From positions 62,001-126,000 of the forward strand of contig JAFGIN010000027.1 of the NCBI GenBank assembly GCA_016929595.1: a stretch of 64,000 nucleotides of DNA, written 5' to 3'. The stretch's first letter is position 1. Each line of letters begins with the position of its first letter. Below the pieces are notes generated by a model. It saw nothing but the letters and a program-made list of their open reading frames with translations, did no database searches and was not told where the DNA came from. Positions 1 through 9,736 of this stretch are shown in pieces. Position numbers and translations under genes: made by a program. Source of the DNA: Chitinispirillaceae bacterium. Its GTDB lineage: Bacteria > Fibrobacterota > Chitinivibrionia > Chitinivibrionales > Chitinispirillaceae.

Positions 1-512
1 AATTTTGTCTTCTGATTGTATTGCCGGAATCAGAACTGGCAGTAGTTGAAATGGTATGCTGTTGAAGATTCTGAATGAAATTTGTTTTTGAAAAGGTACG
101 ATTCTCTCCAATGCAGATCTGATGACTAATAATTACCAGTAGAATATGCATCCTGAATTTAAGGAAAAAATCACACATTGAACATGGCTCCATCAGTAAA
201 ACAATTCAGTAGAATTGAAGCGAACTGCGATTTATAAAATAAGTTGAATACTCATTAAATTCAAGAGATTATCAGTTATTGTTCTCTGATTGCACGACAG
301 GGCTGGAAATTTACTCAATAAATTAAAAACAGAACAGTACCTCTGAGAAAATCAGTTGAGCAACAACTGCTTCAGGCGAAAATTATTTTAGTAGCAGATT
401 TATTCACCGGAGATCAGATACGAAATATGCAATTTGCCCTCCGTCCCGTGCATAAGTCAGGTACTTTATCAGGCAGGAAAATTCAAATGTACTATCACAG
501 ACAGAGAGTGTT
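1..512. other. Non-coding start of window
   Basis: I see no convincing coding frame on either strand; stops are frequent and no recognisable protein fragment appears. The last part presumably carries the promoter of the patatin gene, but no clear promoter boxes or repeats stand out. Confidence 0.4.
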
Positions 513-3008
513 TTGATCAGAGCAATACTCAAATATGATTTCCGGTTTTTAAAAAAAATGTTCAGAGTTTTTGCATTACTGCTTATCTTGCAGAATTTCT
601 GCAGTTCCGATACAGTAGATTCGACACCAGACCATTTTAAAAAGAAATTTGCTCTGGTGCTCAGTGGCGGTGGAGCACGTGGTCTTGCTCAGATTGGAGT
701 AATAAAAGCTCTTGAAGAAAACCAGTTGCGGCCGGATCTTATCGTCGGAACCAGTATGGGAGCCGTTATCGGTGCACTGTATGCAGCCGGGTACGCACCC
801 GACAGTATCGAGAGTCTTGCTCAGCAAAATGATTGGGATGAGATTTTCAGTAACACATCTAAGCGCAAAAAACGATTTGTTAATCAAAAATCGCCTACTG
901 AAAACTACCTTTTTGAGATACGTTTCGATTATGACCTCACGCCGATAGTACCCAGCTCAATCTCATTTGGTCAATCTTTTTACAATCTTCTTACTCCACT
1001 TTTAGCTGTTCCCCAGTATAAGACATCAATGAATTTCGACAGTCTTCCAATCCCGTTACGCATTATCGCAACCGATCTTGTATCCGGTGGAAAGGTTGTT
1101 TTTTCAAAGGGTAATATGGTAACAGCAATCAGAGCCTCCTGTTCGATTCCACTGGCGTACGCTCCTGTCCATTTGAATAATATGGTTCTCATTGATGGAG
1201 GGCTGAGCGCAAATATCCCTGTTGAAACAGCGATCTCTGAAGGAGCGGGAGTAATTGTCGTTTCGGATGTAACTTCACCATTGTGGAAGATAAAAGATCT
1301 CGATAATCCTGTTAAACTGGTCGATCAAATTATGAATATCGGTATTACAAGACAGAAAGAGATCGAAAAACAGAAGTGTGACATTCTTCTTTCACCAGAC
1401 CTCACCTCATTTTCAAACACCGACTTTGACAAAATTGATTCTATGATAAAAATAGGGTACGCAGAAACGATCCGTCATATACGTTTAATAAAAAATAAAC
1501 TCCAGGTACTCTATCCCATGGACTCCGTATTGGCAAAAACCACCATATCTGACACAGAGCAGAGAGCAGCCTTTTCAATTAAAAAGCACAACCGCAGGAA
1601 TCCGCTGCAGATGTTTCATTCAGAAAACGATATCACCTATCAGGAGCTTCTGCAAAAGTACTCTTTTTCATCCGTAAGCATGGCCACCGATTCTTCATCG
1701 GGTATAAGTAACGAAGTAGTTAGCCCCGGAATAATCAGAAACATTGTTATACAGGGAAACGAACGTACACAGGAACGTGTGATTATTACCGCTTCCGGGC
1801 TATCAGTAAGTGATACACTGCAACAGCAGATACTGTCAAAGTGCCTCCATTCCCTCTATTCAACAGGTCTATTTCAGAATGTCAACATCCAGTTTGACAG
1901 TTCCAGCACCTTAACTATTATCGTGGAAGAAAAAAAGTATCTCAGAAGCAGAGTAGGTCTTCGCTTCGATCAGTTTAATCTTGGTGAAGGGTATATTGAA
2001 CCTGCTTACGAGAATCTGTTTGGACTGGGAGTTTGCGCAACAGCACATCTTCAGTATGGACTGCGACGTGAAAGGTATGCATTCGAACTGCAGGGTAACC
2101 ACCTCTTCACTGCCAGTATTGCCAATATGATTGAGTTTCAGGGGTATATTTCAAAAGAAAGAATTTATGAGCGTCAAATCATTTCAAGTGGTTTTGATTC
2201 AATTCCGGATATAATAGAGATCAATGAACGGATTCTTCGAAAAACAGGGGTTTCAGCATTGGTAGGAACCCTGCTTGGAAAATTTATTCAGCTCAGTGGT
2301 GGATTAAGAATTGAACGGTATAAAATTCAGCAGTCTGATAAAACATCAGTTCAAAATGCATTTGGTTTCAATTTCAAAAGAGCACATCCCTGTCTCATGC
2401 TTCGTCTGACAATAGATGCCATGGATAAGGATCTCTTCCCAACCTCTGGAACCGAGCATACACTTCTGGTTACAACAGATATAGACAACAGTGGCATTAA
2501 TGCCTCTTTTTCTAAAGTACAGTTCAGCCTGGGTAGATATTTTACCATTAAAAAACAGCACACATTTTTTCCGCAACTACGCATCTGCTGGGCAAATGAT
2601 GGTCTCAATGAAGTTGAACGCCTTTATCTGGGGGGTACTATTTCTACAGAACGTTTTCAGACATCGGGTGTCTACAACTATATTCCCTTTATCGGGTTGG
2701 CACCGAAAGCGATCTCCGGTGATTGTCTGGTGATGGCTCATCTTGATTACAGATTAGCTCTGAGAAAGAACTTTTACGCTCATATTTTTTCTGATATGGG
2801 ACTGCTCTGGGAATCGGGAGATTACACATTTTCAAAAATTGGAAAGGAATTTATCGAAAAGTCGGTGATTGGTATCGGTGCAGGTATTTCTTACCGTTCA
2901 ATTTTTGGTCCTCTTCGTTTATTTTATGGTCACCTGTTGCGAAATATCGAAAATTATGGTATTAATTCTGAAGGTCAGGTTTATTTCTCAGCAGGATATG
3001 ATTTCTAA
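513..3008 (+). CDS. Patatin-like phospholipase fused to POTRA/BamA-type outer-membrane barrel
   Basis: Probable outer-membrane lipolytic protein of 831 residues. After a hydrophobic leader (about residues 17-32) comes a patatin domain with the oxyanion motif GGGARG (52-57), the nucleophile elbow GTSMG (79-83, Ser81) and the DGG of the Ser-Asp dyad (about 228). A POTRA-like segment follows (about 400-480), and the C-terminal half has the alternating beta-strand character of a BamA/Omp85 surface-antigen barrel, ending in an aromatic residue (YDF). This matches the RssA/PlpD type of patatin fused to a 16-strand barrel. The chosen start is a TTG; an in-frame ATG 45 bases later has no ribosome site. 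It stands alone before a run of same-strand genes. Family assignment is firm; substrate and whether the passenger faces periplasm or surface are not visible. Confidence 0.9.
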   Translation: MIRAILKYDFRFLKKMFRVFALLLILQNFCSSDTVDSTPDHFKKKFALVLSGGGARGLAQIGVIKALEENQLRPDLIVGTSMGAVIGALYAAGYAPDSIESLAQQNDWDEIFSNTSKRKKRFVNQKSPTENYLFEIRFDYDLTPIVPSSISFGQSFYNLLTPLLAVPQYKTSMNFDSLPIPLRIIATDLVSGGKVVFSKGNMVTAIRASCSIPLAYAPVHLNNMVLIDGGLSANIPVETAISEGAGVIVVSDVTSPLWKIKDLDNPVKLVDQIMNIGITRQKEIEKQKCDILLSPDLTSFSNTDFDKIDSMIKIGYAETIRHIRLIKNKLQVLYPMDSVLAKTTISDTEQRAAFSIKKHNRRNPLQMFHSENDITYQELLQKYSFSSVSMATDSSSGISNEVVSPGIIRNIVIQGNERTQERVIITASGLSVSDTLQQQILSKCLHSLYSTGLFQNVNIQFDSSSTLTIIVEEKKYLRSRVGLRFDQFNLGEGYIEPAYENLFGLGVCATAHLQYGLRRERYAFELQGNHLFTASIANMIEFQGYISKERIYERQIISSGFDSIPDIIEINERILRKTGVSALVGTLLGKFIQLSGGLRIERYKIQQSDKTSVQNAFGFNFKRAHPCLMLRLTIDAMDKDLFPTSGTEHTLLVTTDIDNSGINASFSKVQFSLGRYFTIKKQHTFFPQLRICWANDGLNEVERLYLGGTISTERFQTSGVYNYIPFIGLAPKAISGDCLVMAHLDYRLALRKNFYAHIFSDMGLLWESGDYTFSKIGKEFIEKSVIGIGAGISYRSIFGPLRLFYGHLLRNIENYGINSEGQVYFSAGYDF

Positions 3009-3123
3009 TATTTATATTGCTGTTATCGGAATGAGAACGTAGAATTAGCATGGCTGGAAATGTTCTCGGGAATGTTATTTTATACATTGTATTTTCTACA
3101 ATTAAGTAGAGTTTTTACCTCTT

Positions 3124-4233
3124 ATGCGTTTAACTATAGCACTTAAATTATTTTTTGGTTTTCTTGTGGTGATATTTTTAAATGTTTTCTTTTTTGTTAT
3201 TATTTCCAAAATTGATAACGTCCGATCTATCACACAGGTACTTAAAAAGCACAATGATATTAAAACAAGAATCCTGAAACTACGGCCATTGCATCGTGTC
3301 CAGGGTACAAGCGTTCTGAGCTTTGAAAGTGTTAAGCGCGCGGAATCTGTGGAAAATTTTCGTTTAAAGAGTCAGGAAATCATAGATATTCTTGACACGA
3401 TTAACAACAAACTGGATTCAATTAAAAATCTCGATCTGATTATCCCTTCAGAGTCGGATATTCCCGAGACTGAAAGCATTACAACCTTGCAGCGGTATGT
3501 AGACAGTATCTCTATATACAATAATATATATTCAGTATCTTTTGACAGCCTGGTCAGTGCCAAACTGGCGAATCTGCCGGAAAAACAGGTAAAACCTAAA
3601 AGGGATATTCTTGATCAGGCTGATACACGTTTATCGTTTTTACTGGATTCATCAGAGCAGTTTATTGATCGTCAAACAATCATCAAATTGAAAGATGTTG
3701 AAATACGTATCAGTAAAATCAAGCAGCTGACCATCGGAATCATTGCTGGTGTTACTCTTTTTGCCATCTTTTTTGGTTTTATTTTTTCCAGATATATTAC
3801 AAATGCACTAAGAAGATTAAAGGATGCCGCAAGTACAATTGGACGGGGAGATTTCAATGTTAACCCGCATGGTTATCCAACAGATGAGATTGGTGATCTT
3901 GCCACGGCATTCTTTGATATGGCGATAGATCTTAAAAACAAAGAAGAACGACTGATACAGTTACAGCGGATGGCTGCAATCGGAGAAGTAGTTGCATCAG
4001 TTAATCATGAGATCAATAACCCGCTGATGATTATCAGTGGAAACGCTCAGTTTCTTGAAATGATCATGGAGGGATACCCCCAGGAGATGAGAGAACGTAT
4101 ACAAACCATTCTCGAAGAAACTGAACGTATCTCAAAAGTAACCAGAAAATTAAGAGAAATTAAAAATCCTGTTGTTGAAGATTACACTTCAAGTGGTGAA
4201 CAAATGATCAACCTGGATAAATCATCAACCTGA
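3124..4233 (+). CDS. Membrane HAMP protein with histidine phosphoacceptor (DHp) domain but no ATPase domain
   Basis: A 369-residue sensor-like protein. It has an N-terminal membrane helix (about 8-28), a mostly helical extracytoplasmic sensor (30-200), a second helix (about 203-222), a HAMP linker (222-275) and a HisKA dimerisation helix with the H-box around His295 (NHEINNP). The protein then stops about 75 residues later, after a short tail ending near MINLDKSST. The N, G1 and G2 boxes of the HATPase_c domain are absent, and the next gene begins 17 bases downstream, so there is no room for a missing ATPase module. It cannot autophosphorylate on its own; it could accept phosphate from a partner kinase or act as a scaffold. 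It heads a co-directional run with the TPR lipoprotein and proB. Confidence 0.85.
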   Translation: MRLTIALKLFFGFLVVIFLNVFFFVIISKIDNVRSITQVLKKHNDIKTRILKLRPLHRVQGTSVLSFESVKRAESVENFRLKSQEIIDILDTINNKLDSIKNLDLIIPSESDIPETESITTLQRYVDSISIYNNIYSVSFDSLVSAKLANLPEKQVKPKRDILDQADTRLSFLLDSSEQFIDRQTIIKLKDVEIRISKIKQLTIGIIAGVTLFAIFFGFIFSRYITNALRRLKDAASTIGRGDFNVNPHGYPTDEIGDLATAFFDMAIDLKNKEERLIQLQRMAAIGEVVASVNHEINNPLMIISGNAQFLEMIMEGYPQEMRERIQTILEETERISKVTRKLREIKNPVVEDYTSSGEQMINLDKSST

Positions 4234-4250
4234 CACGACACCAGAACCTT

Positions 4251-4856
4251 ATGAATTATAGAAAAACAGTAATTTCGATTATCATCCTTTTTATCGTAAC
4301 GTTAACAGGGTGTGTTGCTGTTGATAAATTTCATTCATACGATAAGCAGTTGCTCTTTGAAGCGGATTCCCTTTTTCGTGATGGGAATTTTGAGCTGGCA
4401 AAGCGTAAATATGAGAAAATCAGAGATATGCACCCGCAACCATCAGTTGCAAGCACAGCACAATACTATATAGGATTTATTAATGTTTATTACGAGAATC
4501 CCTTTGCTAACTGGGATGCCGCACTTAGAGAATTCAAGCTATTTTCATCATTGTATCCGGACGATATCCGAATAGAAGAGGTCAATTCGTGGATTCGCAT
4601 ACTTGTAGTGATGCAGGCATTCAAGAAAGACTATCTTGGTACAATGTCTCGTCTTGAGGAATTAAACGAACAGCGTCAGGCCGATTCCCGACTTATGCAT
4701 GAACAACTTCAGACCCAGAATAAATCTGCACTGGATTCTCTTTCTGCCATATTGCGAAACTGCAATGAGTACCGGGATTCTCTTGTCAGGAAAGCTCACG
4801 ATCTGGAAAACGTCATCCTTGACCTTGAACGTAAGTGTCAACAAGCTGGACGTTAA
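4251..4856 (+). CDS. TPR-type lipoprotein with C-terminal coiled coil
   Basis: A 201-residue lipoprotein. The leader ends in a clear lipobox (LTGC, Cys21). Residues about 35-125 resemble tetratricopeptide helices of the BamD/YfiO type (FRDGNFELAKRKYEKI, then a second pair around WDAALREFKLFSSLYPDD). The last 60 residues are charged and heptad-like, suggesting a coiled coil. It follows the HAMP-DHp protein by 17 bases and precedes proB by 36, so the three may be co-transcribed. A periplasmic scaffold or assembly role is inferred; it is shorter than BamD and I do not claim orthology. Confidence 0.75.
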   Translation: MNYRKTVISIIILFIVTLTGCVAVDKFHSYDKQLLFEADSLFRDGNFELAKRKYEKIRDMHPQPSVASTAQYYIGFINVYYENPFANWDAALREFKLFSSLYPDDIRIEEVNSWIRILVVMQAFKKDYLGTMSRLEELNEQRQADSRLMHEQLQTQNKSALDSLSAILRNCNEYRDSLVRKAHDLENVILDLERKCQQAGR

Positions 4857-4892
4857 TGTAAAATCATCATTTTTTTTAAAAGGCTCATTATC

Positions 4893-6005
4893 TTGCTATT
4901 CAGGAAAGAGATCGAAAAGGTTAAAACAATTGTCATTAAAATCGGAAGCCGGATTTTAACTGCAGATGGATACAAACAGCGGTTATCGCATCTTGTCGAG
5001 GACATCGCAGAACTTCACAAACATGACATCAGAGTAATACTGGTATCTTCAGGCGCAATTGCCCATGGCATGAATGTCCTTAAAATGCAAAAGCGCCCTA
5101 CAACGATTCCGCTCAAACAGGCATGTGCGGCCATTGGACAGAATAAGCTCATGCAGATTTATGACCAGCAATTTTCAAAATACTCCATCGTTATCGGCCA
5201 GGTTCTTCTTACCTGGGATGACCTTAAAAGTAAAAAACGCTACCTCAATCTGCGAAATACTTTTTTTCAGCTTCTTGACCATAAGTCAATCCCTATAGTT
5301 AACGAAAACGATTCTGTTGGAGTAGAAGAGATCCGCTTCGGTAATAATGACATTTTAGGCGCTCAGGTGGCTTTACTTGCACAGGCAGATGTATTTGTTA
5401 ATCTAACCGATGTTGGCGGTCTGTACGATAAAAACCCCCATACCGACAAAACAGCCAGGCATATCCCGGTGGTTTCACAGCTTTCCAGCACGATTCATCA
5501 ATTAGCTAGTGAAAAAAAGAGCGAAATCAGCGTTGGTGGAATGTCAACAAAACTGAAAGCCGCCGAAATTGTGACCCGCGCAGGAATATATTCGATTATC
5601 GGCGATGGCTATGATCAGCGAATCAGAGATGTTATCCTTCACCAGTACTGTGCGACCCTCTTCCTTCCATCAAAAAAACGGATGTCATCACTGAGACGCT
5701 GGATAGCCTTTTCGGGAACCAGTGCAGGGAAAGTAACCGTTGATGCCGGAGCAGCAGATGCAATTCTTAAAATGGGCAAAAGTCTGCTTCCCGCTGGTAT
5801 AAAAAGGTGTGATGGAACGTTCAAGTCTGGTGACATGGTGCAGATCTGTAACGAGCAAAATCAACCAATTGCAAAAGGCCTTGCAAATTACACCGCAGAT
5901 GAAATCTCACTAATTGCCGGCTGCAAAACCGGTCAAATTATGGAAAAGCTTGGACACAAAAGTTTTGATGAAGTAATTCATCGTGATAATATGGTTCTTA
6001 TTTAA
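4893..6005 (+). CDS. proB: Glutamate 5-kinase (amino-acid kinase domain plus PUA)
   Basis: Cytoplasmic enzyme that phosphorylates L-glutamate to gamma-glutamyl phosphate, the first step of proline synthesis. The amino-acid-kinase fold occupies about residues 1-260, with the phosphate-binding VIKIGSR motif, VSSGAI and the glutamate-site NENDSV. A PUA domain fills about 278-370, giving the usual full length of 370. The start is a TTG with an AAAGG ribosome site about 10 bases upstream. proA is not in the window. The gene lies within a same-strand run of otherwise envelope-related genes, 42 bases before a DUF445 gene, so its position in this operon looks incidental. Confidence 0.96.
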   Translation: MLFRKEIEKVKTIVIKIGSRILTADGYKQRLSHLVEDIAELHKHDIRVILVSSGAIAHGMNVLKMQKRPTTIPLKQACAAIGQNKLMQIYDQQFSKYSIVIGQVLLTWDDLKSKKRYLNLRNTFFQLLDHKSIPIVNENDSVGVEEIRFGNNDILGAQVALLAQADVFVNLTDVGGLYDKNPHTDKTARHIPVVSQLSSTIHQLASEKKSEISVGGMSTKLKAAEIVTRAGIYSIIGDGYDQRIRDVILHQYCATLFLPSKKRMSSLRRWIAFSGTSAGKVTVDAGAADAILKMGKSLLPAGIKRCDGTFKSGDMVQICNEQNQPIAKGLANYTADEISLIAGCKTGQIMEKLGHKSFDEVIHRDNMVLI

Positions 6006-6047
6006 AAATTCAACAATTTTTTTACAACTAATGCGTAGTTAATACTT

Positions 6048-6662
6048 ATGAAAATTATAGTTTTATTGTTTATTCCGGTAATTTCTGCACTTATTGGATG
6101 GATTACTAATTTTATCGCTGTACGGATGATCTTCCGTCCGCGTAATGAGGTTCGCATTCTGGGGATTCGGATCCAGGGATTAATCCCAAAACGGAAACAA
6201 GACCTGGCCGTTAAGATTGCACATACCGTAGAAAAGGAACTGATCTCACACAGAGACATTAAAGATGCGTTGAAATCAGAAGACTTTCATCTTCAAACCT
6301 CTGATGTCATCCGTGAGAAAATCGAAGATTTTATTACGGCAAAAGCCTGTTCCAATCCCCTGGTAGGGATGTTTATCACTCCCGAAATAACATCACGGCT
6401 ATCAGCAACGTTTATGGAGGAGCTTCAGAATGAGATCCCTGCCGTTATGGATTCGCTTCTTGAAAAAGTGGAAGCTAAAATAGATTTCCGTGAGATAATT
6501 CAAAATAAGATTGAACAGTTTGACCCGTCAAAACTGGAATCTATAGTTTATGCTATTGCCTCAAAGGAACTCAAGGCGATAGAGATTCTTGGTGGAGTTT
6601 TAGGATTTGTCGTAGGGCTCATCCAGCTACTCCTTGTCTTTGCAGGAGATATCTATGGTTGA
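6048..6662 (+). CDS. DUF445 family membrane protein
   Basis: A 204-residue protein with an N-terminal membrane helix, the family-typical start (GWITNFIAVRMIFRP followed by GLIPKRKQDLA), a helical soluble middle and a hydrophobic C-terminal segment (about 180-200). It matches the DUF445/UPF0754 family; the function is not known. The ATGA-type overlap with the next gene (ATG at 6655, stop at 6660-6662) indicates translational coupling to the Bat cluster. Confidence 0.85.
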   Translation: MKIIVLLFIPVISALIGWITNFIAVRMIFRPRNEVRILGIRIQGLIPKRKQDLAVKIAHTVEKELISHRDIKDALKSEDFHLQTSDVIREKIEDFITAKACSNPLVGMFITPEITSRLSATFMEELQNEIPAVMDSLLEKVEAKIDFREIIQNKIEQFDPSKLESIVYAIASKELKAIEILGGVLGFVVGLIQLLLVFAGDIYG

Positions 6663-7698
6663 GATGATTTCTCGCAGGTTTATAAAAACGGTATTCATAT
6701 TTCTCCCGTTATTTGCTGGTGTTTTTTCTTATGAGTTAATTTCAAAAGTCGAAAGTACGAGTTTTACTCTTGGCGACCCGATTTATTTTCGTGTAACAAT
6801 GGAGCTTCCGGACAGTGTTCAGTGTATACCACCAGAACCTGAAAAACTATTTGGTTCCATCACAGTCAGAGAGTGGAATATTAATCGGATGGAGAACGGT
6901 GCCAATGATACCGTTACCATCGACTACATTCTCACCAGTTATATTCCCGAAAACTGCACCATCCCTTCGTTACCATACATACTACAGTCAGGATCATTGT
7001 CAGATACGTTATATAGCGAAAAAATTACTCTTCAGTTTATGACTGTCATTACTCCTCCAGCGGGGGGTGCAGACAGTACCATAGACATAAAAGGCCTGAA
7101 AGAACAGCAGGTCGCAGGTAATCCTCCCCGTATCTGGTTGTGGATTATTGTCATTGTCCTATCAATCTGGATCATTTCACTACTTATCCTGTTTCTGACA
7201 GGTAAAATCAGGAAAAAAACGATTGAACCTCCGCCTGTTCCCCCCTACGAAGAAGCAATCATGGCCCTTGGTGTTCTTCATGGTAAGCGGCTCCTCGAAA
7301 AAGGACTCATCCGCGAATATGTGTTTGAACTCTCAGAGATTTTCAAAAGATATATTGAACGGCGCTTTGATACAAATGCATCGGAGTTTACAACAGAAGA
7401 GATGATTGCCTGGGCGGGTGCATCAGGACTGGATAAAAAACTGAAAAACTCGATTGAGTGGTTTTTCCAGACAACCGATCCGGTGAAATTTGCCCGAATT
7501 ATTCCTGATAATGAAACTATTAACCGTTTTTCTGATGAAGTCACACAGTTTCTCGAAGCAACAAAACCTCTCGAGCAGCAATCAGAACCGGGTGCAAATC
7601 AGCAGGTGCCTGCTGAAAAATCACAACAGCAGGAAACGCCGGCCTCTCAGGGGCCGCTTACAGAAAGTTCAAGCAACGTAAACGAGGTCCGTCAATAG
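6655..7698 (+). CDS. BatD-like / DUF4381-type protein at head of Bat cluster
   Basis: A 347-residue membrane protein. It has a signal/anchor helix, a periplasmic beta-sandwich (about 25-140) of the kind found at the N-terminus of BatD, one central membrane helix (about 160-180), and a cytoplasmic helical segment with the LIREYVFELSEIFKRYIERRF pattern typical of DUF4381 proteins beside BatA. The Q/S/P-rich tail looks disordered. The start at 6655 has a GGAG site close upstream and overlaps the DUF445 stop; a longer in-frame start at 6634 lies deeper inside that gene and is less likely. BatA follows directly. It presumably forms part of the membrane complex with the two VWA proteins. Confidence 0.8.
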   Translation: MVEMISRRFIKTVFIFLPLFAGVFSYELISKVESTSFTLGDPIYFRVTMELPDSVQCIPPEPEKLFGSITVREWNINRMENGANDTVTIDYILTSYIPENCTIPSLPYILQSGSLSDTLYSEKITLQFMTVITPPAGGADSTIDIKGLKEQQVAGNPPRIWLWIIVIVLSIWIISLLILFLTGKIRKKTIEPPPVPPYEEAIMALGVLHGKRLLEKGLIREYVFELSEIFKRYIERRFDTNASEFTTEEMIAWAGASGLDKKLKNSIEWFFQTTDPVKFARIIPDNETINRFSDEVTQFLEATKPLEQQSEPGANQQVPAEKSQQQETPASQGPLTESSSNVNEVRQ

Positions 7699-7699
7699 C

Positions 7700-8704
7700 A
7701 TGCAGTTTAAAAACCCTCAATTTCTCTTTCTATTTATATTATGGATACCGATGGTATGGATCTATATCGTACGGGAAAAGAAGTTTCGTCCCGCAGTCCG
7801 TTTTTCTGATCTTTCTTCGATTCTGAAAATCCCCAAATCTTCATTTGTTAAACTGCGTCACTCAATACTGGTGCTTCGGCTTATCGGAACCGGTCTGTTG
7901 TTTGTTGCACTTGCACGACCTCAGGAAGGGCGCAGTGATGAAGAAGTTACCACTGAGGGTGTTGACATAGTTCTTGTGCTTGACGTATCACTCAGTATGA
8001 AAGCTCTGGATTTCAAGCCAGAGGATAGACTTACCGTTGCAAAAGAGAGGATAAAAGAGTTCATTGCGAAACGTCAGAACGACCGGATTGGTCTGGTGGT
8101 TTTTGCGGCACGAAGTTTTACTAAATGTCCGCTTACACTGGATTATTCGGTTCTCAACACGTTTATCGATGATATAACCTACACCGACTTCAGTTATCAA
8201 ACAGCAATTGGAACTGCAATTGCAACTGCAGCCAACAGGTTGAAAGATTCCAATGCAAAAAGTAAGGTAATGATACTTCTTACCGATGGAGCGAGTAATG
8301 CCGGTGAGATCCCTCCTGTTACCGCCGCCAAAGCGGCTCAGGAGTTCGGAATAAAGATTTACACAATTGGTGTCGGTAAAGAGGGACAGGTGCCCATGCC
8401 TGTGACTGTTCAGAATCCATTTACCGGCCAGACGCATCAGGATGTTCAGATGGTAGAGTCAGATCTTGACGAACCGACATTACAGCAGATTGCGCAGACA
8501 ACCGGTGGTGTCTATTTTCGTGCACAAAACTCAGAAAAACTAAAGGAAATTTACGATCAGATCGACAAACTGGAAAAAACGGAGATAAAAACAACAATCT
8601 TTACATCGTATGAGGAACGGTTTTATCCCTGGCTGCTTGCAGGATTTATCGTACTTCTCCTTGAGCTGGTACTTCAAAACACCCGTTTCAGAAGGATTCC
8701 ATAA
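7700..8704 (+). CDS. batA: BatA: membrane VWA-domain protein
   Basis: A 334-residue protein of the Bacteroides-aerotolerance type. Two N-terminal hydrophobic helices (about 7-25 and 55-72) precede a von Willebrand factor A domain with a complete MIDAS metal site (DVSLS at 95-99, then conserved Thr and the TDGASN loop). A C-terminal membrane helix follows (about 305-325). VWA proteins of this kind assemble with MoxR ATPases and BatB. It starts 2 bases after the preceding gene and ends 6 bases before batB, clearly one operon. No MoxR ATPase or DUF58 gene, the usual companions, is present in the window. Confidence 0.88.
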   Translation: MQFKNPQFLFLFILWIPMVWIYIVREKKFRPAVRFSDLSSILKIPKSSFVKLRHSILVLRLIGTGLLFVALARPQEGRSDEEVTTEGVDIVLVLDVSLSMKALDFKPEDRLTVAKERIKEFIAKRQNDRIGLVVFAARSFTKCPLTLDYSVLNTFIDDITYTDFSYQTAIGTAIATAANRLKDSNAKSKVMILLTDGASNAGEIPPVTAAKAAQEFGIKIYTIGVGKEGQVPMPVTVQNPFTGQTHQDVQMVESDLDEPTLQQIAQTTGGVYFRAQNSEKLKEIYDQIDKLEKTEIKTTIFTSYEERFYPWLLAGFIVLLLELVLQNTRFRRIP

Positions 8705-8709
8705 ATAGT

Positions 8710-9726
8710 ATGAAAAACCCTGAAATGCTTTTTTTACTACTGCTGCTTTTTGTTTTCATATCCTTTTTTATCTGGGTTCACCAGAGCAAGAAAGCAGCAC
8801 TCAAACGTTTTGCATCACTTTCACTAATCGGTAAACTGACTCCCAATGCAAATTCATCCAGACAGATCACCCGCTGGATACTGTTCTGTATATTTTTCAT
8901 TTTTCTTGTAATTGCGCTTGCGCGCCCCCGTTTTGGTGTAAAAATGGAGATGGTTGAGCGTAAGGGAATCGATATCATGGTAGCTCTGGACATATCACAG
9001 AGTATGCTTGCTGAGGATATCACACCCAACCGTATAGACCGTGCAAAACATGAAATCAGTAAGCTCATCGACCTTCTCAGGGGTGACCGCATCGGGATGG
9101 TTGTCTTTGCAGGAGAAAGCTTTCTCCAGTGTCCTTTAACTCTTGATTATGGTGCAGCAAAATTATTTCTAAACTCGGTGTCGACCGGATGGGTTGAGCT
9201 ACAGGGTACTGCACTGGCGGATGCAATCAAACAATCGACATCTGCTTTCAATTCAAAATCAAAAAAACATAAGGTTATGATTATCATCTCCGATGGTGAA
9301 GATCACCAGGGTGAAGCTCTCGAAGCTGCAAAAAAAGCTTCTAAAGAAGGGATAGTTATCTACACGGTTGGTGTCGGTTCAGAAAACGGTGTACCGATAC
9401 CTATGAGTAAAGGTAACAACAGCATTGTTTACAAAAAAGACAAATCCGGTAATCTGGTCATGACAAAACTAAACCCGGTTGTTCTGGAAAAAATCGCACT
9501 TGAAGGGAATGGTAACTATTTTCATGCCGGTACCAATCTGGATCTTTCCAGAATCATGACCGAAATCTCGGCTATGGAAAAGAGAGATCTGGGGATGGGA
9601 AAATCAACAACCTATGAAGAGCGTTATCAGATCTTTCTGTTTATTGCAATACTATTTATCCTTCTTGAATTTCTCATCCCTGAACGTGTACGATCAAAAG
9701 AAGAATGGAAAGGACGTTTTGAATAA
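8710..9726 (+). CDS. batB: BatB: membrane VWA-domain protein
   Basis: A 338-residue paralogue of BatA. Two N-terminal membrane helices are followed by a VWA domain with an intact MIDAS motif (DISQS at 94-98 and the SDGEDH loop). The sequence IMVALDISQSM is characteristic of BatB. A C-terminal membrane helix sits at about 310-330. The neighbours on both sides are other Bat genes with gaps of 5 and 10 bases. BatA and BatB are expected to form a heteromeric inner-membrane complex, linked in other bacteria to envelope stress and oxidative tolerance. Confidence 0.88.
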   Translation: MKNPEMLFLLLLLFVFISFFIWVHQSKKAALKRFASLSLIGKLTPNANSSRQITRWILFCIFFIFLVIALARPRFGVKMEMVERKGIDIMVALDISQSMLAEDITPNRIDRAKHEISKLIDLLRGDRIGMVVFAGESFLQCPLTLDYGAAKLFLNSVSTGWVELQGTALADAIKQSTSAFNSKSKKHKVMIIISDGEDHQGEALEAAKKASKEGIVIYTVGVGSENGVPIPMSKGNNSIVYKKDKSGNLVMTKLNPVVLEKIALEGNGNYFHAGTNLDLSRIMTEISAMEKRDLGMGKSTTYEERYQIFLFIAILFILLEFLIPERVRSKEEWKGRFE

Positions 9727-9736
9727 GGACTGCACC

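Noticed and set aside
4200-4260. Frameshift that would restore a kinase domain to the HAMP-DHp protein
   Set aside because: Only 17 bases separate it from the next gene, and no N/G-box sequence is found in any frame downstream.
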